The position numbers and the translations under genes are program-made. A stretch of DNA of 64,000 nt, taken from NCBI RefSeq assembly GCF_932526225.1, contig NC_064041.1:6903042-6967041 (forward strand), read 5' to 3'. Below are positions 43,120 through 54,645 of the stretch, piece after piece (position 1 is the stretch's first letter; the number at the start of each line of letters is the position of its first letter). The notes beneath the pieces are model-generated. The model did not search any database. It saw only the letters and a list, made by a program, of their open reading frames with translations, and was not told the origin of the DNA. The stretch comes from Nematostella vectensis (taxonomy: Eukaryota > Cnidaria > Anthozoa > Actiniaria > Edwardsiidae).

Positions 43120-45000
43120 GTGATATAAGGAACGTGTACTGCGCGCATACGATGCGTGTAGTGTGATTTACGTGGCGTAAACTGTGCGCATACAGTGCGT
43201 GTAGTGTGCTGTACGTGGCGTGTAGTGTGCACATACGGTGAGTATAGTGTGATGTACGTGGCGTGTAGTGTGCGCATACGGTGCGTGTAGTGTGCGCATT
43301 CGGTGCGTGTAGTGTGATGAACGTGGGGTGCAGTGTGCGCATACGGTGCGTGTGGTGTGATGTACGTGGCGCGTAGTGTGCACATACGGTGCGTGTAGTG
43401 TGATGTACGTGGCGTGTACTGCGCGCATACGGAGCGTGTAGTGTGATGTACGTGGCGCGTAGTGTGCACATACGGTGCGTGTAGTGTGATGTACCTGGCG
43501 TGTAGTGTGCGCATACGGTGCGTGTAGTGTGATGTACGTGGCGTGTAGTGTGCGCATACGGTGCGTGTAGTGTGATGTACGTGGCGTGTAGTGTGCGCAT
43601 ACGGTGCGTGTAGTGTGTTGTACGTGGCGTGTAGTGTGCGCATATGGTGCGTGTAGTGCGCACATTCGGTGCGTCTAGTGTGATGTACGTGGCGTGTAGT
43701 GTGCGCATACGGTGCGTGTAGTGTGATGTACGGGGCGTGTAGTGTGGTGTACGTGGCGTGTACTGTGCGCATACGGTGCGTGTATTGTGATGTACGTGGC
43801 GCGTAGTGTGCACATACGGTGCGTGTAGTGTGATGTACGTGGCGTGTACTGTGCGCATACGGTGCGTGTAGTGTGATGTACGTGGCGTGTAGTGTGCGCA
43901 TAAGGTGCGTGTAGTGTGATGTACGTGGCGTGTAGTGTGCGCATACGGTGCGTGTAGTGCGCACATTCGGTGCGTGTAGTGTGATGTACGTGGCGTGTAC
44001 TGTGCGCATACGGTGCGTGTAATGTGATGTACGGGGCGTGTAGTGTGGTGTACGTGGCGTGTACTGTGCGCATACGGTGCGTGTATTGTGATGTACGTGG
44101 CGCGTAGTGTGCACATACGGTGCGTGTAGTGTGATGTACGTGGCGTGTAGTGTGCGCATACGGGGCGTGTAGTGTGATGTACGTGGCGTGTACTGTGCGC
44201 ATACGGTGCGTGTAGTGTGATGTACGTGGGGTGTAGTGTGCGCATACGGTGCGTGCGGTGTGATGTACGTGGCGCGTAGTTTGCACATACGGTGCGTGTA
44301 GTGTGATGTACGTGGCGCGTAGTGTGCACATACGGTGCGTGTGGTGTGATGTACGTGGCGTGTAGTGTGCGCATACGGTGCGTGTAGTGTGATGTACGTG
44401 GCGTGTAGTGTGCGCATACGTTGCGTGCGGTGTGATGTACGTGGCGTGTACTGGCGCATACGGTGCGTGTAGTGTGATGTACGTGGCGCGTAGTGTGCAC
44501 ATACGGTGCGTGTAGTGTGATGTACGTGGCGTGTAGTGTGCACATACGGTGCGTGTAGTGTGATGTACGTGGCGTGTAGTGTGCGCATACGGTGCGTGCG
44601 GTGTGATGTACGTGGCGTGTACTGTGCGCATACGGTGCGTGTAGTGTGATGTACGTGGCGCGTAGTGTGCACATACGGTGCGTGTAGTGTGATGTACATG
44701 GCGTGTAGTGTGCGCATACGGTGCGTGCGATGTGATGTACGTGGCATGTACTGTGCGCATACGGTGCGTGTAGTGTGCGCATACGGTGCGTGTAGTGTGA
44801 TGTACGTGGCGTGTACTGTGCGCATACGGCGCGTGTAGTGTGATGTACGGTGCGTGTAGTGTGATGTATGGCGCGTGTAGTGTGATGTACGGGGCGTGTA
44901 GTGTGATGTATGGGCGTCAAGTGTGCTTCTTGTGTCATGTATGGGGCGTTTGGTGTGCGTGTAGTGTGCGTGTAGTGTGCGTTTACGTGTATTCAGGTTT
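43120..45000. repeat. 43-bp minisatellite, about 43 copies
   Basis: Unit cggtgcgtgtagtgtgatgt plus acgtggcgtgtagtgtgcgcata. The unit is itself a diverged dimer of a 21/22-bp gYgcgtgtagtgtg-type half. Both ends are degenerate (last copies 44830-45000 use single halves). All three minus-strand frames stay open, so ORFs of 361, 591 and 617 codons appear; they are repeat artefacts. Confidence 0.95.
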
Positions 45001-45009
45001 GCGTGTATG

Positions 45010-45930
45010 TGGCTCGGCCGGTGTTGCGCCTACATCGGCCAGCATTGCTCGCTCGCACGCTTGACTGACCACAGGACAAAGAAAATGTTGGCAGACCCAT
45101 TCGCAGTAATTCCCAACATTGTCTACAAGTTGGGCCATTGCCAGGCCAAGTTTTACCAGCGTTTGGCGCTGTTTGGAAGGGCTTTAACTAGTAAACTAAT
45201 TATTGTCCGTTTTGGCATTTGGCACATTTCAGCAGCGGGGGTTTAAACCCTCCTTTGGGCTGCTAGAAAGCTATATGTAACATAAAAAAATACGCCCGCC
45301 TCCTTTGTCACTGAGCCAAACCCTCCCTTTTAGCGAAAAGTTAGGTCCGCCCATGGCTTTGTGCTATACAACTTTGGCTGTAAGTAGAGTGCAATTTTTT
45401 CAAGCGCATTTGTTTGTGTGGAGCTGACGACTTTAATATAGTATACTTAAACTATTTCAATTTATTTTATGATGATTCTTTTTACTTTTGATTGTCCATT
45501 TAATTAATTTTTGCCATCTGTTTGCGTTTTTCGTCTTTTTTTTTTTCAATTTTATGCGCTTAATTTTTCGCTGACGATAAAGAAAGCCGACTATTATTTT
45601 AAACTAATTGGACTTGAACCCAAACTCAAAGTACTCGAAATGATACCGTTCCCCATCAAATATTTACAGGAATTATTAAAAGTATATTTTGCCAAAACTG
45701 CTTTAAACTCCTCAGAACAGAATATTAAACTTTAAAGGGATATCATCCTACCATATTTTCTTTTATTGTTTCGTCCGATCTTTTATTACCAAGTTTACTG
45801 TCAAATATTATTTTAAGGGCCAAAGCCTTTTAGAACAGAAAATAAAGCAATACTACAATTTGCGGTTTTTATTGAATCCAACATGTTTTAATTTCCCTTA
45901 AGGTGAGAGATATTGAAAATGACTGTAAAA
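45010..45930. other. Intergenic, no recognised gene
   Basis: AT-rich after 45380. An open frame 45511-45735 (KKADYYFKLIGLEPKLKV) matches nothing I recognise. Confidence 0.4.
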
Positions 45931-45934
45931 TTTA

Positions 45935-48900
45935 AAAATTACACGAGACTTACCTGTAAGGTGAAGTTTGATTGTAATTCTACGGTTTATTGGTCAGGAG
46001 CGGAGAAGTCACGTGAGATAAGCGCGCGGGAGTCGAGCAGGCAGTTTTTAAAGGTAGGAGCTGCGAATGGTCATATAAACTAATGAAGCATAGGGTGGAG
46101 CTAAGATATAAAAGATACAACAGGGTGGGCACGCGACTTCTCCGCTCTTGACCTACAGGTAAGTCTCGTTTAATTTTTATATTAAATTATTTTGATTATT
46201 ATTTTGATTGGTCTAAGTCGCAACGAAGTCACGTGAGACTTTAAAGCGATGGCCAGGAGCAGGCCTATAGGATAACACCCGGGTATTAAATATGGTTAGA
46301 TCACTGGTGTAACTCAGTGCTGTATAGTATTAATAGGCAAAGTAGTGGGGGCTGAAACATAAAAGTGCAATTAAACAGATTAACTATCAGAATCTACAAT
46401 CTCTAGGTTTGTTATAAAACTTCCTTAATGTCTCAGCATTGGTCCATCCTACTGCCTCCAAGATGCTCTCTATTGGCATGGCAGCCTTGACAGCAGATGT
46501 GAAGGCTGTTCTTGTGCTATGCGCACCAAATGTGTTTGTGTTCAAACCAGCCTTTTCAAGCACTTCCCTTAGCCCATATGCTCTGTGGACACTTTATTGT
46601 GAGGCTTCTGATAACTAATAAACAAACGCGAACTTGTTCGTAGAGATCTTGTTCGTTCTAAATACTCCTTAAGAAGACTAACAACACATAACTGTTTATC
46701 AAAATAAGCTTGTAACTCTAGTTTCCCAAGATGCTTACTTGGCCTTGACGTTTTCAACAGTTCTTGTATATAAAAGACACACTTGTCATCGGTCACAGAC
46801 ACTGCAGCAGTGTCAAGTGCATGTATTGTCTGACATCGCTGTCCAGACAGTAGTGCGATAAGCATCACCGTTGTCATAGTTAAGTCCACGATCATAGTTA
46901 AGTCCACGAGGGATAGACTCTCTGGCGGATGAAGGGTTTTTAGATAATTGAATACTATTGACACATCCCATATTTCTTTGTATCTTGGAAGAGTAGGTCG
47001 TATGATATATATAACCTTCATAAATTTGCATACCAAGGCGTTGTTCTCAAATGTGCCACCTTCTGATGGGAAATGACTGTTGCGAGGGCAGATCTTGCCG
47101 TTTTTTGTGCACTGTATTCCAACTGTGATTGGTAGCGCTCACCAAGGGAATTTAATCCATGAGTGACAGTCGCTTAAAAACTGGATCAATCTTCCGTTGA
47201 TTCCAGCACAGCTCCCATCTTCTGATATATGAGGAATATTGCTTTGTTGTGCCAGATCTCCAGCCTTGAAGGATGACGCTGGTAACTGAAGCTGAAAGGC
47301 CTTGATCTTCGAGAAGTCCCCCGACAAGTGGCATGCTAGAAGTTTCAGTTTCTTGTGCAACAGATGAATCTGCTCTGGACTCGATGTTAGGAATAATGTG
47401 CTTTTTTTTTCCTGGGATCACAAAAGGTGGTGCAATTAGTATGCTAGTGAGCAATGGCCACCATGGCTGGGTTGGCCAGAGTGGCACCACAACCAGGCCT
47501 GTTGCCTGGTCTAATTCCACTTTCCTCAAGACCTTCTGGATAAGCCAGAATGGGGGAAATGCATAGAAGTCAAACGTTGACCAAATAACATGGAAGGCGT
47601 TGATTTCAAATGCTCCTGGGTCAGGTTGATAAGAGATATAACATTCGAATTTATAGTTTATCCTAGATGCAAACAGGTCAATATTTGGCTTAAAGTCAAG
47701 CTTGTTTAGAATGGTCTAAAATATTTCTATATTTAAGGCCCATTCAGTTTCCCTTCGTTGTTTCAGAGTCAGCGATGGTGTTCTCTTTTGCAGGGATGTG
47801 AGGCAAAGTAATCCATGTATATCATGCTTAATTCATCAATCCCAGATATGGATAACCAGCTCATTGATATCCCTTGAATGACAGGTCCCCATTTGGTTCA
47901 GACACGCTACAGCAGTTGTTTTCTCCACTAAAATGTAAACTGATTCCCCTGCAACCTTCTGTGAAAAAGCTTGTAATGCTAAAAGGACAGCCTTCAAGGT
48001 AATTTATGTGGTGTTGTGTCTCCATAGGAGGCCAACAGCCCCCTGTAGGGGTACCCTCTACTGCACACCCCACCCTTTTTGGAGGCTTCTGTGGCCATGT
48101 TGACCATTGCCTTTTTCCCTGGTTAACAGGCTTGTAAGCTGTTTCAACCGAGGCTACCCATCAATTAAGGTCTCTTATTGCAGCAGAGGATAATACCATA
48201 GGTCTATCAAAATTACCACAATTGGCTTTAGGGTCTGGGTTTTGTCAATTTCTACATGTCTATGGTGAAGTGGACCATATAAAACCCATTCGAAGCTAGA
48301 GGTTAATAGCCCCAAGACCTGAGCTACTGCCCTAATGGAATTCATAGGGCAGTTTAGAAGCCGCTGACAGGCCTCTTTTACTTTAGCAGCTTTCTCTGTA
48401 GTAAGGGATACTCTCATTCTTTTGGAGTCCAAAATAAAACCAAGGAAGTAAGCCTTTGTGTGGGGATAGGTTTATGACAAAACCAAGTTGCCTAAAAAAT
48501 GCAAGTGTATCAATAACATTATTCACACATGCCTCATAATTGTCTGCTTGAAAATATGAATCGTCAATATAGGCAAAAGAGAGGTGTCCCTTTCTAAGAG
48601 CCGAGTATACTGGCTTTAGAAGCTTTGTAAATTTTCGGGGGCAGAGTGCTAGCCTATTAGGGAAGCACGTTAACTGGTACAGTTTTCCGCGCCATGAGAA
48701 TCTCAGGTATTTTTGATCTGACTGTGCGATTGCATCGGAGTAGTATGCTGAGTTTAAATCGACAGAGCACATGTTGCACTCTGGTTTCATCTTTTCAAAC
48801 GCCGTGTTTATTGAGTCCATTTTAAACTGTTCGGGCCGTTCTGTGAATTCAATTAATAGGGAGCTTCACAAAGTGTTTTTTAATTGTGTTCTTGGTCTGG

Positions 48901-49160
48901 CTCGTCATCACTTTCCGAGCAGCAAATTGAGAAATAAATTCTACTATATTTTTGGATCCGCAATAATTTAGTTTATCTGAATACGTTATGCTCAAATTCG
49001 CGTTAATCTCACTTGGTGTGACACAAGTTGTCCGAAAGTTCGCGTTCATTTGATATGCGTACGCGTTCATTTGATATGCGTACATTTGATACACGTTAAT
49101 ATCTACCAGCGTTAATTTCCTATAATAAGGTACAAAATCTTTCCAAAGTTGCATATAATT
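45935..49160 (-). mobile_element. Decayed DIRS-like (tyrosine recombinase) retroelement
   Basis: On the minus strand in order: reverse transcriptase (48180-48830: CSVDLNSAYYSDAI, KYLRFSWRGKLYQLTCFPN, APRKF-like CPRKFTKLLKPVY, catalytic FAYIDDSYFQ, QLGFVINLSPHK, then VSLTTEKAAKVKEACQ), an RNase H-like remnant (47540-48170), and a tyrosine recombinase. The recombinase runs from 47270 to 46390: WRSGTTKQYSSYIRRW, SGQRCQTIHALD with the first Arg, then in another frame GAHSTRTAFTSAVKAAM and the Tyr in LRKFYNKP. Order RT-RH-YR defines the DIRS order. At least four frame breaks. An inverted repeat at 45942-46175 (acgagacttacctgta ... tacaggtaagtctcgt) probably belongs to its 3' terminal region. Right border uncertain. 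Confidence 0.85.
45936..46180. repeat. 240-bp inverted-repeat structure at the DIRS 3' side
   Basis: aaaaattacacgagacttac at the left pairs with gtaagtctcgtttaattttt at the right. Inside, ggtcaggagcggagaagtc pairs with gacttctccgctcttgacc. This gives a long imperfect hairpin. A further gaagtcacgtgaga motif occurs at 46006 and 46225. Confidence 0.75.
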
Positions 49161-49169
49161 CTCTTGTTG

Positions 49170-49915
49170 TCCCCTGTGGGGTGTTTTTTTTCCTGGTTCC
49201 GTTTCGTTCGCTCGCGGTACAAAGAAGCAGTCATTAAGGTAAAGTATCGATTTGTTTAGTTCCTTGTTTGCTTTTGTTCATATTTTTCTGCTTTTCCGCC
49301 TTCGTGTTGTAGTATTCTAGCACTCCGTAAATGTAGAAAAATAAGATAAATAATTTAAAGAAGTAAAAGACGATTGAGAACCAGCCGAACTGTATTGCTG
49401 GCTGGTATTGCTGGCGCTTCTGTTGAGGCAAAAGAACCGATTCCATTCCTCACTAGATCAACTTGGACGTGTCAAGGGTGATGACTCGCCTTCGTGTGCT
49501 TTCTTGGTAATCAATTCACTTTAAACACTTCTTCACGTAATCATGTTTTGTTTCTCCGGGGGTCGGGGTTCCCATCTCTTTTTAATTTGTAGTTTAATTG
49601 TATCTTACCGTTACGGGCAATTCTCATGTGAAGCCCAAAGGAATTGCTGTCAGGCATTGTAACTAGGATTTGTGGACGGGGGTATGCAGTCTTAGATGTC
49701 GGTCAGAAAGAAATTCTAGCATTTTAAATATCAATCCTTCCAAAAGAAACTACCCGCTTTTCAGGGGCTTCTGGGTTTTTGTTCGCACCCTGCACCAACA
49801 ACTACTTAGACGCCTTACTATGTATGTCGCTATTACTGTATAATGTATGTAGCTATTATGTTTTGTACAAATTATTGATGACATGTTCTTGATTTATTGA
49901 ATCAGATTATCTGTG
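49170..49915. other. Intergenic between the DIRS relic and the GPCR pseudogene
   Basis: No recognised gene. tctgtgcag at 49911-49919 directly before the pseudogene ATG matches the acceptor position of the intact paralogue. Confidence 0.4.
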
Positions 49916-49922
49916 CAGAAGG

Positions 49923-52780
49923 ATGATCGCTAACAAAAGTTCGTTCAACGCCACCGCAGGAGTTTTCACGCCTTTGACAAGCCAAACTAAAGTCGCACTA
50001 ACAGCGATCATCTACATTGTCGGGGTTATAGCAACGATAGGAAACATCGGCATCATTGCATTCAGACACGCGCTCAACCATCGCAGGCTACAGCGAAATA
50101 GAACGTTCTACTTTGTGCAGAGTCTCGCCTGATCTGATTTAGGGGCTAGTGTCCTTAGTCTTCCTCTCTACAATACCATCATGCTTGTGGATGTAGTGAA
50201 GAACGATTACATTTGTAAGGCAGTGCGGGCAGTGAACATTGCTTTCCCTGTTATAACTATTCAGAACTTGCTGGTCATTGCATTGGAGAGATACGTTGCC
50301 ATATTCATTCATTCATTCATTCATTTTTTTATTTTGCACTATTTTGAATAAGATAAAGAATATTTGGATACAGGTAGAAAAAAGGGGAAGTTAACTATTT
50401 ACGGTACTTAAGAAGAAAAAAAAATTTAAGGTGCGCAGTGACCATAGAAGCATAAGCTTTCGAGATGGTCACTGCCACAGTCAGATTTCGAGGGTCTTAC
50501 AGGATATTATTATAATATTATTATAATATTATTATTATTATTTTTTTTTTTTTTTTTTTTTACAATATATAATATATACATAAACAAAATATAATATTTT
50601 AGAGTGAGGAAAAGTAAATCTGGCCAGGGTGGATCAATATTAATTCTGATTATTTAATAAATGCAATTTCAGTTGTTCTATGAAGGAATTGTAAGGTAAG
50701 GACTTAATGCAATTTGGTATTTTTTCCCAAAATCTAGAAGACATGGCTGTAAATTTAGTTAATCCATAATTGGTTTTGGAAGCTGGCCTAAAGAGATTGC
50801 CTTTGGAAGCATATCTGGTATTATGTGAGTGAACTTGAGTGGCAGGCAGGATTAGATTACATAATGGCTTAGGCATAGTATCAGGAAAGTGTTGGAGCTT
50901 ATAAACAAGAGATGATATCCTTAGATTATGTATGTTATCAAGATTCAGGATCCTAAGCAGTTGGTAATAATTCGATGGACTTTCCCTTTGGGGAGCAAAG
51001 AAAATAGAGCGAATGCATTTATTCTGCTTCGTTTTGATAGGGCGAAGCCGTGTTTGGCTTGCCGAGCCCCAGCTCATTATACCATAAGAAATATATGGGT
51101 AAATTAAATTATAGTATAGTTGTGTTAAAGTAGTCAGGGGAAGAAAATAACGTAACTTGGAAATGATTCCAAGATTTTTTGCGAGGCATTTATTAACATG
51201 ATTTAGTTGTGAATTCCATTTGAGATGTTCATCAATAAAGACACCTAAGTATTTTATGTTGTTAGTATTCTTTATACCATATGCTGTTAAGTCAATAGAA
51301 ACACTTTTTCTGGGGGAGGTGACAGTGATATGATGAGTTTTCTTAAAATTAATGGACAACTTATTAGCGTTACAGTATTTGATGACATTGTCTAATTCAC
51401 TATTAACAGTGGTTTCTAAATCTTTGGGGTTTTTTGAAGTATAAAATAGATTTGTATCATCTGCAAATATTCTAAATTTCAGTTTCTTAGAAGAGTTGGG
51501 GAGATCATTAATATATAAGAGGAATAATAAGGGACCAAGGGTAGATCCTTGAGGAACTCCGCAAGAGATTGGTAGCATAGATGATTCCGCATTGCCAATT
51601 TTGACAAACTGATGACGATTAGAGAGATAACTAGAAAACCATTTTGCGGGGGTTCCCCTGACTCCATATTTGTACATTTTAGCTAATAAGATGTCGTGGT
51701 TAATAGTATCAAATGCCTTTGAAAAATCTAAGAAAATAGCACATGTAGTCATACCTTGGTCAATAGAAGACTTGAGGGTCTCAACAGTTTCTAATATGGC
51801 ATGTTCGGTTGAATGGCCTTTCCGAAATCCAAATTGAAATTCAAATAAAATTTTATGTTTTTCAAGAAAAAAAATCAGCTGGTTGTAGATAAGCTTCTCA
51901 AGAATCTTGCTAAATGAACAGATTATTGATATTGGTCTATAATTCCCTGGTTCAGTGGCATCCCCACTTTTATATATAGGAGTAACCCTTGAGATTTTGA
52001 AAATATCAGGGACTTCACCACTTGCTATAGATTCATTATAAATGGCAGTAAAGGGAGAGGCTAGGATGGATGCTGACAATTTTATAAATTTATTAGGAAT
52101 AGTAATATATGATTTATTTTCATTAAGAGATGCAAAAAGTAAAAAAACCTTTCCTATTCCACCCGTTCTTTGTGCCTTCTGTCAAGACAGTTAATTGGTC
52201 TTGATGGCATGGGCTTACGGCATTGTTGGATCCATTATCATCTCTCCGCTACCTACAACTTGATCCCAGTAAACATTGACAACGACAAGTATACTCTAGT
52301 ATGCCTTTACGACAACAGTATCGCAGCTTACAAGGCTATGTACTACGGAATTGTGATAATTCCAAGTGTTATCTTAATCTTTATAGTTGTTTAAGTTTCG
52401 CGATATTTCAGGAAAAGGCGGGTTTTAATCGACAATTGCAATTCTGCAGATATTTGGAAACTTAAAGCCCCTCGCATGTTTCCTCGATGTTCTTATCGCA
52501 TTTATCAACCCATACATGTTGTGGTTCATTTATACTTTCGTCTACTTCACATTCAAGCCAAAAATGGGTTTTGAGTTCATAGCTCGTTATGCTGTCGCTA
52601 CACCCGCCCTAGCAAACGGCGCCATCAACCCCGCCATTTATGTTTATCACTCCAAAGAGTTGCGCGAAATACTATGGAAGATTTTGCAAGTTCGAGTGCC
52701 TAAGGCGCCTCCGGAGAATGTTAGGCTGGGAGAGGGCCCCTTATATTTGAAGGGAAATTACCTGGCTCCCGTTCAACCGT
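49923..52780 (+). pseudogene. GPCR pseudogene, copy of the 42-kb receptor, split by a retrotransposon
   Basis: Starts ATGATCGCTAACAAAAG and follows the 42-kb gene at very high nucleotide identity. Damage seen: TGG to TGA in the TM2 region (stop at 50130-50132); a CR1/L2-like insertion after the ERY/IF codons (50307-52154); a 4-bp loss in the TM4 start (gttaattggtc for gttaagaggttggtc); a 2-bp gain (atcatctctccgct); and further frame breaks around 52390-52480. The C-terminal TM6-TM7 part (52516 onward: FTFKPKMGFEF, NPAIYVYHSKELREIL) is open again. The first part differs by few bases from the functional gene, so duplication or conversion is recent. Confidence 0.93.
50307..52154 (-). mobile_element. 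5'-truncated CR1/L2-like non-LTR retrotransposon
   Basis: Minus-strand ORF 50640-52079 (479 codons, open to the truncation point near 52150) is a reverse transcriptase with YRPISIICSFSKILEK, GFRKGHSTEHAI, IFLDFSKAFDTINHDIL, GVPQGSTLGPLLFLLYIND and the catalytic FADDTNLF. The tail is a simple tgaa repeat (plus-strand attcattcattcattc at the low-coordinate end) as in CR1/L2 elements, preceded by an AT-rich 3' UTR with att-type runs. It is flanked by tattc at 50302-50306 and 52155-52159. The RT domain has no stop, so the insertion is young. Confidence 0.92.
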
Positions 52781-52879
52781 TAGCAAATACAGTCATTTAT
52801 TTTGAGCACCTAAGTCAATATTCTAATGTATTCAATACTTCTATTAAAAATACATTATTCTATAAAAAAAAAATGATTT

Positions 52880-53060
52880 TTTGGGGTGCGGCGTGCGTAT
52901 ACACGTCGTATGGTTTGCGTGTACTGTGCGTATGCGAGGCGTATGATCTGCGTGTACCCCCGTGGCGTTCTTGTATTTGGCGTGTGGTGTGGGTTAGTGT
53001 TCCGTGATATTTGTTGCGTCTTGCGTGTTTACTTGACGTGTGTTGTACGTGCGTGACGTG
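52880..53060. repeat. Degenerate relative of the 43-bp minisatellite
   Basis: gtgcgtatacacgtcgtatg, gcgtgtactgtgcgtatgcg and ggcgtgtggtgtgggttagt use the same gcgtgta / gtgtg / gcgtatac building blocks as 43120-45000, in the same position after the receptor gene. Confidence 0.6.
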
Positions 53061-53069
53061 GTTCGTGCT

Positions 53070-54180
53070 ATCAGGCGCGGTTATAGTCCAAGTGGGTCAC
53101 CAGTCACCCTGAACCCCCCCCCCCCTAGATCCGCGATTTTGCAGCTTTGCGGAGCACAACACAATAAACAATGAACATAAAAAAAAACATTTTATTCATA
53201 AACGAAAAAAGATTAAGATAGTTGACGTTGTACGAGTGTCTTGAACGCGAAACCGCGCTATAAAGAGAGCGTGCCCAGGGCAGCGACACCTTCAGTTGTC
53301 GCTCAGCCGTCGAGCTGTCAAGACGTATCGGATTTTCGTATCGGATTTTCTTATCGGAATCGAATATTTGGTTCCCAACAAACTAACAAAGGTAGAAAGA
53401 AACATTGAGTTGAGAAAGATGGGGAAGTTATTTGGGTTTTAAAGGACGCATTCAGAGTTTTATTATGAAATTTTGTGTCTACCACTCTGCCTGACGGTTA
53501 GTCTGCCATGTTGGTTTTGATTTCAAACTTCTCGAGGTGTGAAAAGTGGGCGTCCCTATCTATTTATAGCGCGGTTTTGCGTTTAAGCGATACAGTTGTA
53601 CCCTTTTAATATAGAATAAGCAAATAATGCTACGGTGAAGCTGACGGGTATAGTCTCAGAATGTTTCTCATAAAGAATGTCAATCAGACGAACTAATAGT
53701 ATCTACATGACATCTTTGGTGCAATTGTATATCCTGTTCGTGCATTTCTAAGCTGGACTAAAGCATTTGTTTAACGTCGGTGCTCTGAAATCAAACGATA
53801 TCGATACCGGACTCAATCCGACAGCAGTAGACCTCCCAAACATTTATTTTGTCCTTATGGTAACGCTTCTCGATACCCCGAGCTTATCGAGAGGGTAGGT
53901 AGGTAGGCTTAGGAGCCATAAATAATAATGTAAAAAGACCAGTAGAGCTCAATTTGTTGGATTCGACCTCAAACACATATCTTTTAGACTTACCCAATGT
54001 ATCTAAGGATTTCGTGTAAAGGCCGATTTAGACAGCACGATGTATAGTCGTATGGGAGCTGCCTACACTATGAATTACACACTACCACTATCGTAGTCGT
54101 GCATCGCAGCGGAGTCGTACGCTGATTTACACTCTACGAATGAGTTGTAGAGGTGTTGCAGGCAAGTCGAATACGACTTA
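53070..54180. other. Intergenic, no recognised gene
   Basis: C run at 53116-53127. A gctataaagagagcg TATA-like site lies at 53259, followed by GC-richer sequence, which could be an unlinked promoter. No ORF of note. Confidence 0.35.
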
Positions 54181-54181
54181 A

Positions 54182-54402
54182 TGTGTAGTTCCTGAAAATC
54201 CCCCCCCCCCCCCCCCACATCATTGAGGAGATTGGAAATTCCGGGGGGTGGGGGGTTTAAACCCCCAGGAATTTCCAGAGCGGAGGGGGACAAAATGCCC
54301 TTTTTCCTTAACACTTACTGTATTTTTTTTCCAGGGGGTTGAAAATTCCAGAGCGGTGGGGGGGGGAGGGGGGGGGGTATGGATATTATCTGGAACTACA
54401 CA
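54182..54402. mobile_element. MITE-like element with C/G-rich ends, copy B
   Basis: Left end tgtgtagttcctgaaaat plus a C run; right end a G run plus ggtatggatattatctggaa and ctacaca. The ends are inverted copies. Interior ggaatttccagagcgg and ccccaggaatttccag repeat as in copy A at 14819-15190. Confidence 0.75.
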
Positions 54403-54552
54403 ATCGTGGTGTCTAAATAAACCTATAGAGTTTTTGGCCTAAGACAAACGTAGTTATTTTAGTACCAGTACAAATGCAAATACAAGCGACTGAGTTAAAA
54501 ATGGAATTGGTTACTTTGCATTTGCATTTGGAACGGCACATAAAGAAATGCG

Positions 54553-54558
54553 TTTATT
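54553..54558 (-). terminator. Poly(A) signal candidate of the dienelactone hydrolase gene
   Basis: AATAAA on the minus strand about 90 bp past the stop codon at 54646. Confidence 0.55.
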
Positions 54559-54645
54559 CTAGGCCTTAGTAATCATGAATAAACACCCAGCGTGCTTCAG
54601 GTGCTTCAGGTTTCGGTGGATCCTTGGGCCAGTGATTGCATACTA

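Noticed and set aside
43050-44825. 591- and 361-codon ORFs in other frames of the 43-bp array
   Set aside because: Frames interconvert every 43 bp; no start context, no homology, all three frames equally open.
48849-49154. 101-codon minus-strand ORF
   Set aside because: Contains a short internal repeat (cgttcatttgatatgcgtac) and reads into the DIRS relic; best seen as decayed element sequence.
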